Shown here piece after piece: positions 7,435-16,119 of a stretch of 64,000 nucleotides of DNA. Positions within the stretch are counted from its first letter, which is position 1. Each line of letters opens with the position of its first letter. The translations under genes and the position numbers were made by a program. This stretch comes from Linnemannia elongata. Lineage: Eukaryota > Mortierellomycota > Mortierellomycetes > Mortierellales > Mortierellaceae. Where the stretch lies: contig JAXBDG010000001.1 in NCBI GenBank assembly GCA_036320915.1, positions 2,750,001 to 2,814,000 on the forward strand, in the 5' to 3' direction. The notes beneath the pieces were generated by a model, which did no database searches, was not told the origin of the DNA, and saw nothing but the letters and a program-made list of their open reading frames with translations.

Positions 7435-10074
7435 TCACCGCACCAGGGACAATGGCGCGCACCATTCAGACTCCATCTCAACGATCTTGCCGGTAGCTAA
7501 TTCCTCGGAAATACTCTTCTTGAGGAACTCCATCTCCTTGGGCGCATATCGGCGCGACCATCCAACGTATACTGGCTTCGACCCAGGGATGACATTGACC
7601 TCATGCTCCAAGACGGTGGTGACCTCCAAGTCCTGCATGTCCATCGTAAACCGGTCTCTGTTCCGTTCCAGAAGATCAATCATCTGTACTCGCTTCTCCA
7701 TCTCCAACGCTGGGTTGATGTCGACTACTACATCTCCGACTTTGAACTGCGGTAACTCAGGCAACGACTCAGGCGGCTTTACTGGCAACTCCACAGGCGA
7801 CTTCACCGGCAACTCCACAGGCGACTTCACCGGCGACCCCTTGCTCTGCAAGTTAACAGTCTCCACAGACCGCGCTTGGATGGATATGTCTGATAACTCG
7901 AAAGACCGCACCCGCATGGCTCGAAACCCTTCTTTGGCATCTTCCGTGGACTCATCTGATTCATACTCCTCATCCCAATCCCCGTCGCTATCATAGTCGT
8001 CAGAGAACTCCTCGGATCCACTGGAATCGCTGTACGGCTCATTGCTCATGCCTAGATAAATGTTGACTCCGTTCCTGCGGACGTAGTATCTCTTTCCTCC
8101 ACGCCAGGAGGCCCTGGCTCCAACGAACTCTAACCAGTCATCCCCGAGGAGGAAATCGTAGGAGCGCTTGCAGTCGATCACGCCCATATCCATCTGTCCA
8201 CCGAACCCTTTGACATAGAACTTGATGGGTCCAGTTGATCCTGCAAGGTTGTCAAATCGGCCATCTGCTAGCAGGATGCCGCGGGTGGCTGGCTTGAGTT
8301 CGAGTCCGAGATCTTGTGCTACATGGAGCCCCATCATCGTCCTATCGTTGCCTGGGTCGATAATAGCATTCGGGTAACTACGGTCGTTGACTCTGACAGA
8401 GGTTACGTCTCCTAGCGCCCTCTTCGAGACTGCGATACCCCGATAGGCCACAGGTATGGATGGTCGCGCAGCCTGCATGGTGTTGCTCTCGGCCCTTGCC
8501 TTCTTTCGACTCTCCCGGCCGTCGGCATACACGCGACTGACAGCTGCCCTAAGCTGCGACGGCATTCGGCCTCCATATTCCGAGATAGTGGCAACGTCGA
8601 AGGTGAGGTTCCTGATGCTGGATACAAAGACTGGGTCCGGTTCAACTTTCCGTCTGGGCCTTCTCCTCCTTACGGCATCCTCGCCAACCGCCTCCTCTGT
8701 CACTGGCTCTATCGTGGCTGCTCCAGCAGGCCCATTCCGCTTCTCATTGCTGCTCTCACTGTGCCCACTCCCTGCGGCGTCGTTTACTGTTCCAGACACA
8801 GGCTCTTCCTCCCAATCCATGGTCCTATCAACGCCTTTCGATTTTGCCAAACTCTCTTTTTTCTTGGCCTTGGCTCCTACCGGGAGGTCCGAGCGTTCTT
8901 GACGCCGCTTTTGGTCGGCCCCACCCATACTACGTGTCGTCCTCTGCGCGGCCCAAGCGTGGTCGATTTCGATGCTCTGCACTCTCATCGAATTTTGTTG
9001 GGTTATGGGAATACTGTTGGGTCCCGTTGCTGGGGTTGTGGGGTTGTTGGGGCAAAGTCGAGCAATATGCCCTTTTTCATGGCAGTGGAAACACTCAACA
9101 GCAGGGCACTGGTTGGCGTAATGGCCTTCTGCCTTGCACTTATGGCATAATCTGGGTCCGGTGGAAGCGGGAGTAGCGCTGGTTTGCATGGCTTGGCGGC
9201 CGGCTGGCGTCTCGACGGCACCACCTTGGATGTGCTGGGCGAACCTGGTGTGGCCAAATACCTTGCGAGCAACGGCTACTGGAAGCCGGGCAATGGTGCG
9301 AGCGACTCGTCCGGCTGGGGTCTGGTCTTCCAACGATGCCAAACTCCAGGACTCAAACATCTTGACCATCTCATCAACTTCTGCTGTCAACGTTTCGGGC
9401 TCGAAGTCCTTCCTGAAGGCTTGAAACTCCGCAGCAGGGATCTTGGTACCGGCGATCTCGATCGATCCAGTGGTAGGCCTGGGTGCAAGCCTCTCAGCTT
9501 CCTTGCGGATCTTGTCCTCGTAAGTCTCCTCCTCATACTGGTTGTGACGGCAATACTTGGCAACCGCGGTGTAGGTTCCAGCTAGGGTCGGCTCTGGATC
9601 TCGGTTCTTAACCTTGAAGGGGTGCCCAGGCATCAACCCTCGACAGAACGCAATACTGAAGGTCGCCTCGGCATCATCTGTCAGCGTATACAGGGTTTTA
9701 TCTGGTTTGGACGTCAACAGTAGCAGCTTGATGTTGGCCTTCATCCTAGCGATGTACCGGTCCGTCAACTCTCCGGTCTTCTGCTTGATGCTCATTATCT
9801 CAGCATACGTACTGGCGGTCGTCCTTGGTCTGGCTATCTCCGCTCGAAAATCGCTTGAAAACTTCTCCTTACTGCCGTCGGCGGCGAATTCCAACGCCCA
9901 TCTCTCCACCCATCCTTTCACCATACCAGTCGTCTTGAACTTCACTACTCGATGATACGGAAGATGGGTGATATCGGCAACCTGATAGACATCTGCAAGC
10001 CAGCTCTCCACATCCATGTCTTGAGCGTTCGTCCATGCCTCGAGGTTTGTCAGGTAAAAGTTCGGGTTCGCCAT
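7435..10074 (-). CDS. Gypsy gag-protease polyprotein with the first RT strand
   Basis: The start is taken at the ATG at 10074 (MANPNFYLTNLEAW); the frame is open upstream to the LTR but has no earlier ATG. The protein is 879 codons. Residues about 20-200 are a retrotransposon gag fold (VKGWVERWALEF, GELTDRYIARMK). Two zinc knuckles of the CX2CX4HX4C type lie near 310-345 (CHKCKAEGHYANQC and CFHCHEKGHIARLC). A Lys/Arg- and Glu-rich linker follows, then an aspartic protease region near 570 where the expected D-S/T-G reads D-P-G. The repeat SPVELPVK occurs three times near 750. The C-terminus is the beginning of RT (PKEMEFLKKSISEEL...EWCAPLSLV), cut by the foreign insert. Confidence 0.9.
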   Translation of the reverse strand: MANPNFYLTNLEAWTNAQDMDVESWLADVYQVADITHLPYHRVVKFKTTGMVKGWVERWALEFAADGSKEKFSSDFRAEIARPRTTASTYAEIMSIKQKTGELTDRYIARMKANIKLLLLTSKPDKTLYTLTDDAEATFSIAFCRGLMPGHPFKVKNRDPEPTLAGTYTAVAKYCRHNQYEEETYEDKIRKEAERLAPRPTTGSIEIAGTKIPAAEFQAFRKDFEPETLTAEVDEMVKMFESWSLASLEDQTPAGRVARTIARLPVAVARKVFGHTRFAQHIQGGAVETPAGRQAMQTSATPASTGPRLCHKCKAEGHYANQCPAVECFHCHEKGHIARLCPNNPTTPATGPNSIPITQQNSMRVQSIEIDHAWAAQRTTRSMGGADQKRRQERSDLPVGAKAKKKESLAKSKGVDRTMDWEEEPVSGTVNDAAGSGHSESSNEKRNGPAGAATIEPVTEEAVGEDAVRRRRPRRKVEPDPVFVSSIRNLTFDVATISEYGGRMPSQLRAAVSRVYADGRESRKKARAESNTMQAARPSIPVAYRGIAVSKRALGDVTSVRVNDRSYPNAIIDPGNDRTMMGLHVAQDLGLELKPATRGILLADGRFDNLAGSTGPIKFYVKGFGGQMDMGVIDCKRSYDFLLGDDWLEFVGARASWRGGKRYYVRRNGVNIYLGMSNEPYSDSSGSEEFSDDYDSDGDWDEEYESDESTEDAKEGFRAMRVRSFELSDISIQARSVETVNLQSKGSPVKSPVELPVKSPVELPVKPPESLPELPQFKVGDVVVDINPALEMEKRVQMIDLLERNRDRFTMDMQDLEVTTVLEHEVNVIPGSKPVYVGWSRRYAPKEMEFLKKSISEELATGKIVEMESEWCAPLSLVR

Positions 10075-10120
10075 CTCGTTCTTGCTGTTGTTGTCGTAGA
10101 GGGGGTGTACCAATTGCTGA

Positions 10121-10138
10121 CCCCTGCGTAGATCACCA
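10121..10138 (-). promoter_or_regulatory. Putative primer-binding site
   Basis: Six bases after the 5' LTR on the minus strand the sequence reads TGGTGATCTACGCAGGGG. It begins with the TGG complementary to a tRNA CCA end. Position and first bases fit a PBS; which tRNA it would pair with was not determined. Confidence 0.45.
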
Positions 10139-10144
10139 AAATAT

Positions 10145-10515
10145 TGTTACTCAGGGGAGAGGTCCTGGCCAGAATGATAGGACCGCTGTTAAGTCCTCAA
10201 TTGGTACGGGGGGGGATGGAGGGGTTGTGGTAGCGTAGTAATAGTGGGATCCTAAAATAATACACGACTGCAGGGCGCCAACGAGACTCTTGTCAATTCT
10301 GCTCTTGTGTAAAAGGACCTTGTATTAATAATATTGATGGGGGAAGGGTTAAGTACCTGCAGGGCGCTAACGAGACTCTTGTCAATTCTGCTCTTGTGTA
10401 AAAGGACAAGGAGCAGACGAAAGAGCTCGGCGCACTACTAATACTAGTCTGCTAGGAATGACTGCTAATCTAAAGCCTCGCCGCCACTGCCTAGCCACCA
10501 CATCTTTTTGTAACA
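10145..10515 (-). repeat. 5' LTR of the gypsy element
   Basis: This is the 371-bp partner of the LTR at 3465-3835 and is identical to it as far as can be read, including both 89-bp internal units. It carries the element's promoter by position. On its outer side it abuts the ATAT target duplication and then 28S/IGS-derived rDNA. Confidence 0.95.
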
Positions 10516-10519
10516 ATAT

Positions 10520-11017
10520 CAACCCGGGCCACCAGGACATATGTTAAGATGCCCTTAACTGAACCGCCTGAAAGAGAAAAAAAGAAAAAAAAAAGAGAGG
10601 GAGATGTTGTTCTTTCGAACAAATCTATAGAACAATGGGCTTAATCTCAGCAGATCGTAGCAACAAGGCTACTCTACTGCTTACAATACCCCGTTCAGTC
10701 AAAGTCGTCTGCAATGGATTTATCTCTTCCAATATTTGAAATTAACATTAGCAGGAACCTCACAAAGCCTTTCCGCTCTGCAAGGTAACCCCACGTAGTA
10801 TGATTCAGGACCCGAGGGTCTATTCGTATTCAACTAAAAATGGCACAAGGCGGTAATCGTTGCGTTCTAGCATGGGTTCAAACTTAGAGGCGTTCAGCCA
10901 TAACCCAACGGATGATAGCTTCGGGCCATTGCCTGCTCAGGCAGGCCCAAATACCAATTATCCGAATGAACGGTTCCTCTCGTACTAAGTTCAATTACTA
11001 TTGCAGCAACATTTCAT

Positions 11018-11072
<55 letters not shown>

Positions 11073-11116
11073 ATTAGTGGGTGAACAATCCAACGCTTAC
11101 TGAGTTTTGCTTCAGT

Positions 11117-11152
<36 letters not shown>

Positions 11153-11197
11153 AACGTCGCTATGAACGCTTGGCTGCCACAAGCCAGCTATTCCTGA

Positions 11198-11199
<2 letters not shown>
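10520..11199 (-). pseudogene. 28S rDNA fragment B: last ~590 nt of 28S plus start of the spacer
   Basis: Read on the minus strand, this is a nearly undegraded 3' end of fungal 28S rRNA. GGCTTGTGGCAGCCAAGCG lies near 11190, followed by GATGTCGGCTCTTCC, GCTGGGTTTAGACCGTCG, CTTAGTACGAGAGGAACCG and GAACGGGGTATTGTAAGCAG. The gene end is near 10625, and spacer DNA then runs to the gypsy element. Everything 5' of the GGAATAGCTGGC segment is missing and replaced by a LINE poly(A) tail, so no complete 28S can be made. Confidence 0.9.
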
Positions 11200-11200
<1 letters not shown>

Positions 11201-11228
<28 letters not shown>

Positions 11229-12260
11229 GGGATAAAAGGATTTTATTGTGGCTTACTCATTTTTGATCAGATTATTCTGGGCTATGGTTTTGCTGATTTC
11301 AAGCAGTATGGTGTGGATAATGTCATTGCTGGATTGTGTGTGTTGGTGTAGAAAAAGGACGGTGTTGGCTGTTGAAATGCCAATAAGGCAACAAGCCAAT
11401 AGTTGTGGGATGGTGATGAATTGGGGTTTGATAGTAAAAGTTGGTGGTTGGAAAGACAAGACCTTGTCAAGGTCATCATCGGACCATATTGTTTTAGAAG
11501 TGTGTTGCTTGAGGATCGTTTGCCATGCAATATACTTGGGGGTACACTGGAAGATGTGATGTGTCTTGTCCTCGTGTCGCTCTCGACATCAGGCCATGTT
11601 ACAGTGAGGTTCCTGCTTCCATATTCTGTGATGTAGGGTTCCATAGAGCAGCCAGTCCTTTTTGAACCTCCACCACATGGTCCTAGCCCGGTGTGGTATC
11701 TTGGCTCTCCAGAACCGGCGTCATTGTTTTAAGGAACCCGCCTCTGGATGGGTTGATGAGTTTGGGTCTGGCGGTGTGTCCTGTCTCAGAAAGGTTCGAA
11801 GATGTTTAGTTGTAGCCAATTCGAGAGTAATGGGATTCTTGGTGTTTGGTAGCAAAACTGAGGAGAGGATGCGTTGTGCCAGGGTGTCCTCCTGTGTGAG
11901 CTTGGGGGAGTTCGAGAGTGCTTGTTGCATGTTGTGACGCATCAACCGACGTTCCTGATAGGCTTGGATTCCTAGCTCCACTTGGATAAGGCGGAGCTTG
12001 GGGTTAGGTTCGTTCGTCTGACAAGTCGGAGGAGCCCATTGTCGTTTGTGGAGAACTGGAAAAGGTCTTCCACTCGGAGTCTGAGGGCCTTGATGGTGGT
12101 GTCCGTCGTCTCAAACCACCATTGGTTTTCCATCGAATGATAGGTGCTTTGAACGATGAATAGCGCGCCAGTTGTGCGCCCCTTAATTTATCACGTTTAT
12201 GCAATTCCGCTCCAGGTAGTCGCACGTTTATGCACAATGCATAAATCGACTCTTTCACTC
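11201..12260 (-). mobile_element. 5'-truncated LINE (non-LTR) retrotransposon, 3' end with poly(A)
   Basis: On the minus strand the last ~1 kb of a LINE ends in a 28-nt A tract (11228-11201). In shifting frames one reads the C-terminus of a LINE polymerase: ELGIQAYQERRLMRHNMQQA, then a WWRFKKDWLLYG segment leading to an RT zinc-binding motif (C...KTHHIFQC), then a helical tail ending KTIAQNNLIKNE. Stops and frame changes show decay. The zinc motif is typical of LINEs whose polymerase ends in a zf-RVT domain. The A tract is followed within about 10 bp by 28S sequence (fragment B), so the element appears to have been inserted in a 28S gene copy. The 5' part, including RT proper and any endonuclease, is absent. 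Confidence 0.75.
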
Positions 12261-12601
12261 ATGATATTTATACATTGCTGTGCCTTTGCCTCATGCGTTG
12301 GCTCGTTGCATCCATTGTCTTTACTCATGCAAAAACTTTCATGCTAATGACCTCTATTTCATGTGTCGATGCTGCTCTTTTTTCATAGTACTTCCCTCCG
12401 TCACATATTTTGACTATTTATTCTTTCTTTCCATTCGTTTTTCTACATTTTCCTCAATCTTCACAGTGCTTCTTCTGTCTCTCCCTGTGATCCACACATT
12501 GCTTGTCCTCAATCTTTAACTCCTAAACCTACTCTCTGCAGTTGCCCCTTCATATCCACCGTACTCCAAGCCCAGTTGACCCGGAGGTTGAGCGCGGAAC
12601 C
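12261..12601 (+). promoter_or_regulatory. Promoter and leader of the SpoIIIAA-like gene
   Basis: This T/C-rich stretch (runs such as TTCTTTCTTTCC and CTTCTGTCTCTCC) lies between the LINE remnant and the ATG. Such pyrimidine-rich leaders are typical of expressed genes in this window. No clear TATA box was seen apart from the AT-rich ACATATTTTGAC near 12404. Confidence 0.35.
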
Positions 12602-14059
12602 ATGACCAAATCAAAAGCAAAGCAAGAAGCCGCAGCCATTAAAGCCGCCGAAGCCGCCGCCATCGAAGCCAAAGCGATCGAAGCCGCAACCAAAGAATGT
12701 TTCGTGGATGGGAACAAAGTCACCGTTGTTCTATTCACCGCAGCGCTCCAAAAGCGAAATGTTGTTACTCGCCACCAGCTGAAGCGGATCGTCGAGACCT
12801 CGGGTTATCTCACACTCGAGAACAACAACACCATGGTAGTGCTTACAAGGAGCATACTCTTAGCAAATACAGTGCATCCGCCCCATCCTCCTCCTCAAAA
12901 CATGGGTACAAAGTCCCTTCAAGATACAGCAGCTCTGCCTTCGGTCGTTAACCCTATCGCTCCTCAGGTCACAAACGTCACACAGTCAGCTGCTCTCCCC
13001 GTCGTACACCTCACGGCCTGCAAGGTCACAAACGCCACAAGATCAGTTCCTCCTCTGACTGTCGACTGTGACACGATGGCGATTGTGCATATTCTCGGCG
13101 ACATTGCCACTGGGCATCTCAACTTGGAAGACACCGCGGTGACGGACGTTTTTCTTGATGTGGGGTCCAACTTGTCCGTCAAGATCAACGGGGAGTGCGT
13201 TCAGCTCGACAAAGTAATTGAGCATTCCGATGTCTCCGTGATATTGGAAAACCTGCCAGGAGGTGGGCCTGATTTCAGTCAAAGTAACCGTGTAATCTTT
13301 GGACAGACCCTCCATCGTTTGGCAGCGGTGACATATGACGGTTCCATTATGGGCATCACAATCAGAGTCGGTCGGAGTGTATCAGGACTCTTGCCCGTGT
13401 TCGAGGGACTCGTTGAGCAAAAGAATGTGCTTCTGTGCGGCCCCCCTAACGTTGGGAAAACGACAACCCTTCGTGAGATCTGTAAATATCTCTCCCGCGG
13501 CAAGTGTCTGTGCTTGATCGACACGTCTGGCGAAGTGTGCGGAGAAACAGGAAACAGGGGTCATATTGTAGGTACCTCACGAGTCTTCCGGCCGGTAAGC
13601 CCTGCCAAACAGTACGTGACTCTGCTCGACTGTGTAAGGAACCATTCCCCCGACGTCATCGCCATCGATGAGCTGAATACAAAGGACGAGGTGGAAGTAT
13701 GCCAGACGATCGCACTGAGGTCCATTCAGATGGTTGCATCTGTCCACGGAAACATCCAGGACCTTGTGTTCAACCCGATGCTGAACAAGGCGCTCGGAGG
13801 GTCGACGCAAGCTCTCGTTTCGGACCGGGTAGCGATTGACGGAAGAAAGGTTGTCATGCAGCGAACTACACGTCCAATTTTCGATGTAGTGATTAACATC
13901 ACCAGGACTTCACACGGACTTGAGTATTCGTTTATCGAAGACGTCGCCAACAATGTCAGCCGCATCATGCAGGGGAAACCGATCCATATCCGCAGAAGAC
14001 GCATGGTGGGTGAGGAGCTGTTGGAGTTCAAGGAGGAAGTCTTGTATCCCTGTGAGTGA
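12602..14059 (+). CDS. SpoIIIAA/Ycf45-like P-loop ATPase, probable bacterial origin
   Basis: The ORF has 485 codons without internal introns and starts at ATG in the context GGAACCATGACC. The core (residues about 160-430) matches the SpoIIIAA/Ycf45 ATPase family of bacteria, cyanobacteria and plastids. It has the family block FGQTLHRL...DGSIMGITIRVGR (233-258), the P-loop GPPNVGKTT (280-288), LIDTSGEVCG (325-334), Walker B DVIAIDEL (351-358), VASVHGN (379-384) and the ATPase tail TTRPIFDVVI. The first 90 residues are Ala/Lys-rich, then a short fold of unknown type. Residues about 110-150 contain two copies of a 20-residue unit. The family is rare in fungi, so I infer horizontal transfer, possibly from an endosymbiont. 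A donor GTGAGT at 14052 and an acceptor near 14119 allow an alternative 3' exon, so the end is not certain. Confidence 0.85.
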   Translation: MTKSKAKQEAAAIKAAEAAAIEAKAIEAATKECFVDGNKVTVVLFTAALQKRNVVTRHQLKRIVETSGYLTLENNNTMVVLTRSILLANTVHPPHPPPQNMGTKSLQDTAALPSVVNPIAPQVTNVTQSAALPVVHLTACKVTNATRSVPPLTVDCDTMAIVHILGDIATGHLNLEDTAVTDVFLDVGSNLSVKINGECVQLDKVIEHSDVSVILENLPGGGPDFSQSNRVIFGQTLHRLAAVTYDGSIMGITIRVGRSVSGLLPVFEGLVEQKNVLLCGPPNVGKTTTLREICKYLSRGKCLCLIDTSGEVCGETGNRGHIVGTSRVFRPVSPAKQYVTLLDCVRNHSPDVIAIDELNTKDEVEVCQTIALRSIQMVASVHGNIQDLVFNPMLNKALGGSTQALVSDRVAIDGRKVVMQRTTRPIFDVVINITRTSHGLEYSFIEDVANNVSRIMQGKPIHIRRRRMVGEELLEFKEEVLYPCE

Positions 14060-14479
14060 TAGATAGAAGTGTATTTTTTATCCTTTCAACTGAGCGATAA
14101 ACCTATTTGCAATAACAGCAGTCGTTCATGCTATGATAGTTGTGCAAACTGACTGAGTTGAAATAATGGACCTTTAAATAAAATCGAAATTCTTACACTT
14201 CAAACAAAGGACGTCGGTGAAACGGTTGCATTATGATCAGAGCCCACCTATCCATCTACATTTGGCTAACTACGGTGAAGTAAGGTTGTGCAACAGTGCT
14301 AGCGTTTGGGGAACAGCGATAAGGGTTGGAATGGATTTGACTATTGACGCGTACAGAAAGCTCCAATCCCTTAAAAAACATCGGACGGACAGCTCATTAA
14401 CGCGTGCAGGCACCTGGTGGGCAGAGACCAGATTCAGGTACCGCATTTACTGCCCAGTTCCAACTCCTTAAAGCAAAAA
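14060..14479. other. Intergenic, no gene recognised
   Basis: AT-rich 3' flank of the ATPase gene with AAATAAAATC near 14173 as a possible polyadenylation signal. An 84-codon open frame at 14217-14471 has no recognisable content and was not called. Confidence 0.4.
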
Positions 14480-14615
14480 CAATAACGCTATGGTAGTGGT
14501 TGTGAACAAAGCATCACAACGCGACCTAGAATTCTAATGAAGAAAGGATTGAAAGAGCCGACATCGAAGGATCAAAAAGCAACGTCGCTTTGAATGCTTG
14601 GCTGCCACAAGCCAT
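14480..14615 (-). pseudogene. 28S rDNA fragment C, degenerate
   Basis: On the minus strand 14614-14552 matches 28S well (GGCTTGTGGCAGCCAAGC, GCGACGTTGCTTTTTGATCC). Beyond 14550 it fades, though GAATTC and TGTTCAC landmarks remain recognisable. The 5' limit of homology is again at the GATAACTGGC region of 28S. It is non-functional. Fragment A shares the same degenerate continuation (TCAATC.TT.CTTCA.TAGAATT), so A and C may descend from one altered source copy. Confidence 0.75.
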
Positions 14616-14761
14616 TAGAGTGGTTCATATGATTTAACATTTCTTGAAATGCAATAAGAAAGGTCAATCAAGTTCATGTTTCTTGGCTCGCTTACCCAGG
14701 ACTTCTTATCGTCTCCCTCTGACACATTATTTGTCATCGATTCCAAGATATTGTTACAAAA

Positions 14762-15111
14762 AGATGTGATGGCTAGCGATGCCTTAGTTTAGCAGTCCCC
14801 CCCTAGTAGACTAGTATTAGTAGTGCGCCGAGCTCTTTCATCTGCTCCTTGTCCTTATACACAAGAGCAGAATTGACAAGAGTTCCTTTGGCGCCCTGCA
14901 GGTACTTAACCCTTCCCCCATCAATATTTTTAATACAAGGTCCTTTTACACAAGAGCAGAATTGACAAGAGTTCCTTTGGCGCCCTGCAGTCGTGTATTA
15001 TTTTAGGATCCACTATTACTACGCTACCACAACCCCTCCATCCCCCCCGTACCAATTGAGGACTTAACAGCGGTCCTATCACTCTGGCCAGGACCTCTCC
15101 CCTGAGTAACA
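14762..15111 (-). repeat. Solo LTR of the gypsy family, minus orientation
   Basis: The 350-bp sequence starts TGTTACAAAAAG and ends GAGTAACA, the reverse complement of the LTRs at 3.5 and 10.1 kb but with many differences (for example GAGTTCCTTTGGCG for GAGTCTCGTTGGCG). Both internal units are present. No internal retrotransposon sequence is attached. The left flank is ATAT, the right flank GTGA. Confidence 0.9.
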
Positions 15112-15149
15112 GTGATTTGTGTCTCACTTAAGGGTCTGGATACAGATAT
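15112..15149. other. 38-bp spacer, apparently inverted between two solo LTRs
   Basis: The spacer begins GTGA and ends ATAT. The left LTR is preceded by ATAT and the right LTR is followed by TCAC. If only this spacer is inverted, both LTRs gain perfect 4-bp duplications: ATAT on both sides of the first and TCAC on both sides of the second. In its present orientation neither LTR has one. The sequence thus points to an inversion by recombination between the two opposed LTRs. Confidence 0.7.
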
Positions 15150-15431
15150 TGTTACTCAGGGGAGAGGTCCTGGCCAGAGTGATAGGACCGCTGTTAAGTC
15201 CTCAATTGGTACGGGGGGGGATGGAGGGGTTGTGGTAGCGTAGTAATAGTGGGATCCTAAAATAATACACGACTGCAGGGCGCCAACGAGACTCTTGTCA
15301 ATTCTGCTCTTGTGTAAAAGGACAAGGAGCAGACGAAAGAGCTCGGCGCACTACTAATACTAGTCTGCTAGGAATGACTGCTAATCTAAAGCCTCGCCGC
15401 CACTGCCTAGCCACCACATCTTTTTGTAACA
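15150..15431 (+). repeat. Solo LTR of the gypsy family, plus orientation, one unit deleted
   Basis: The 282-bp sequence runs from TGTTACTCAGGGG to TTTGTAACA and equals the 371-bp LTR minus exactly one 89-bp internal unit. It is closer to the full-length element's LTR than its neighbour is. It interrupts or borders the remnant coding sequence at 15432-15911. Confidence 0.9.
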
Positions 15432-15911
15432 TCACCACCCAGTGCCAGCTCGTAGTTTTTACATTGCGCAATGGTAGCGCGGCATTCCACTTTCTGCCGG
15501 TCTTGACTCTGTACGGGCGCTCGGGTCTAACGTGGTATACCGGCTTTGAGATTAGTCCTCAGATGATAGCCAATAACATCACCTAGACGCAAGATTTTCA
15601 CTTACTTCGATCGAACAGAGACATTATCTTCAGGGCCAGTAAAATACCACCGATAAACTACCGGAAACAAACGGCATTATGTTAACAGCAGGGAAAATGA
15701 TTGACTCACACCAACTAAAATACAATAGCATATGCGTACCATTCGAAGACTTTGTCGCATTCATCGTAGCTCGCCACTCCAAGATCTCCTTGCTGACAGC
15801 CCCTCTCCCCTGAACTACCGCCTGATTGGGAGCAGGGTGGGACTCGATGGTCCTGAGCAAGGAATTCTCGTGCTCGTCAACACAGCCGCTGACAATATTA
15901 TTTTCCAACAT
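15432..15911 (-). pseudogene. Remnant of an unknown intron-containing gene
   Basis: On the minus strand an ATG at 15911 opens a frame (MLENNIVSGCVDEHENSLLR...EILEWRATMNATKSSNG). Plausible splice sites follow (donor GTACGC near 15739; acceptor CCGGTAG near 15658). The next piece reads YRWYFTGPEDNVSVRS, then a donor GTAAGT and a further open stretch (KPVYHVRPERPYRVKTG). That stretch runs into the solo LTR at 15431, so the 3' end is lost. No family was recognised. Confidence 0.35.
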
Positions 15912-16119
15912 TCTTTAAAATGGGTGACAATATGCATAAGCACAGGTAGGAGAAAGATGCTTGGAGGTCAATCAATGTAAGCGGTATAGACAAATATTAT
16001 GCTAGAATTGGAAGGTAGTGAGAAAGGAGGAGGGGCGGAGGAAATATTGGTGTGTAAAGTGTAAGGTAGTCAAAACAGCTGGGTGATATAAATTGATAGG
16101 GTGGATCTACCCTTAAGAG

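Larger units (their letters stand above)
3465..10515 (-). mobile_element. Ty3/gypsy LTR retrotransposon, 7.05 kb, pol interrupted
   Basis: The element lies on the minus strand between two 371-bp LTRs (3465-3835 and 10145-10515) that look identical by eye and start TGTTAC and end GTAACA. The flanking duplication is the 4-bp ATAT (3461-3464 and 10516-10519). The order is gag-protease (10074-7435) then RT-RNase H-integrase (6410-3885), the gypsy order. A primer-binding-like site follows the 5' LTR, and a purine tract (GAGGGAGGTAAAAA) precedes the 3' LTR. A foreign segment of about 1.02 kb (6411-7434) splits the reverse transcriptase between its N-terminal strand and the KKDGS motif, so this copy cannot make an intact polymerase. 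No chromodomain is visible after the integrase. Confidence 0.93.

Noticed and set aside
7487..9955. Several plus-strand open frames of 90-170 codons
   Set aside because: They are antisense shadows of the gag-protease ORF and lack any domain.
10520..11199. Functional 28S rRNA gene
   Set aside because: Only the last ~590 nt are present, joined to a LINE tail; no 18S, 5.8S or 5' 28S sequence is nearby.
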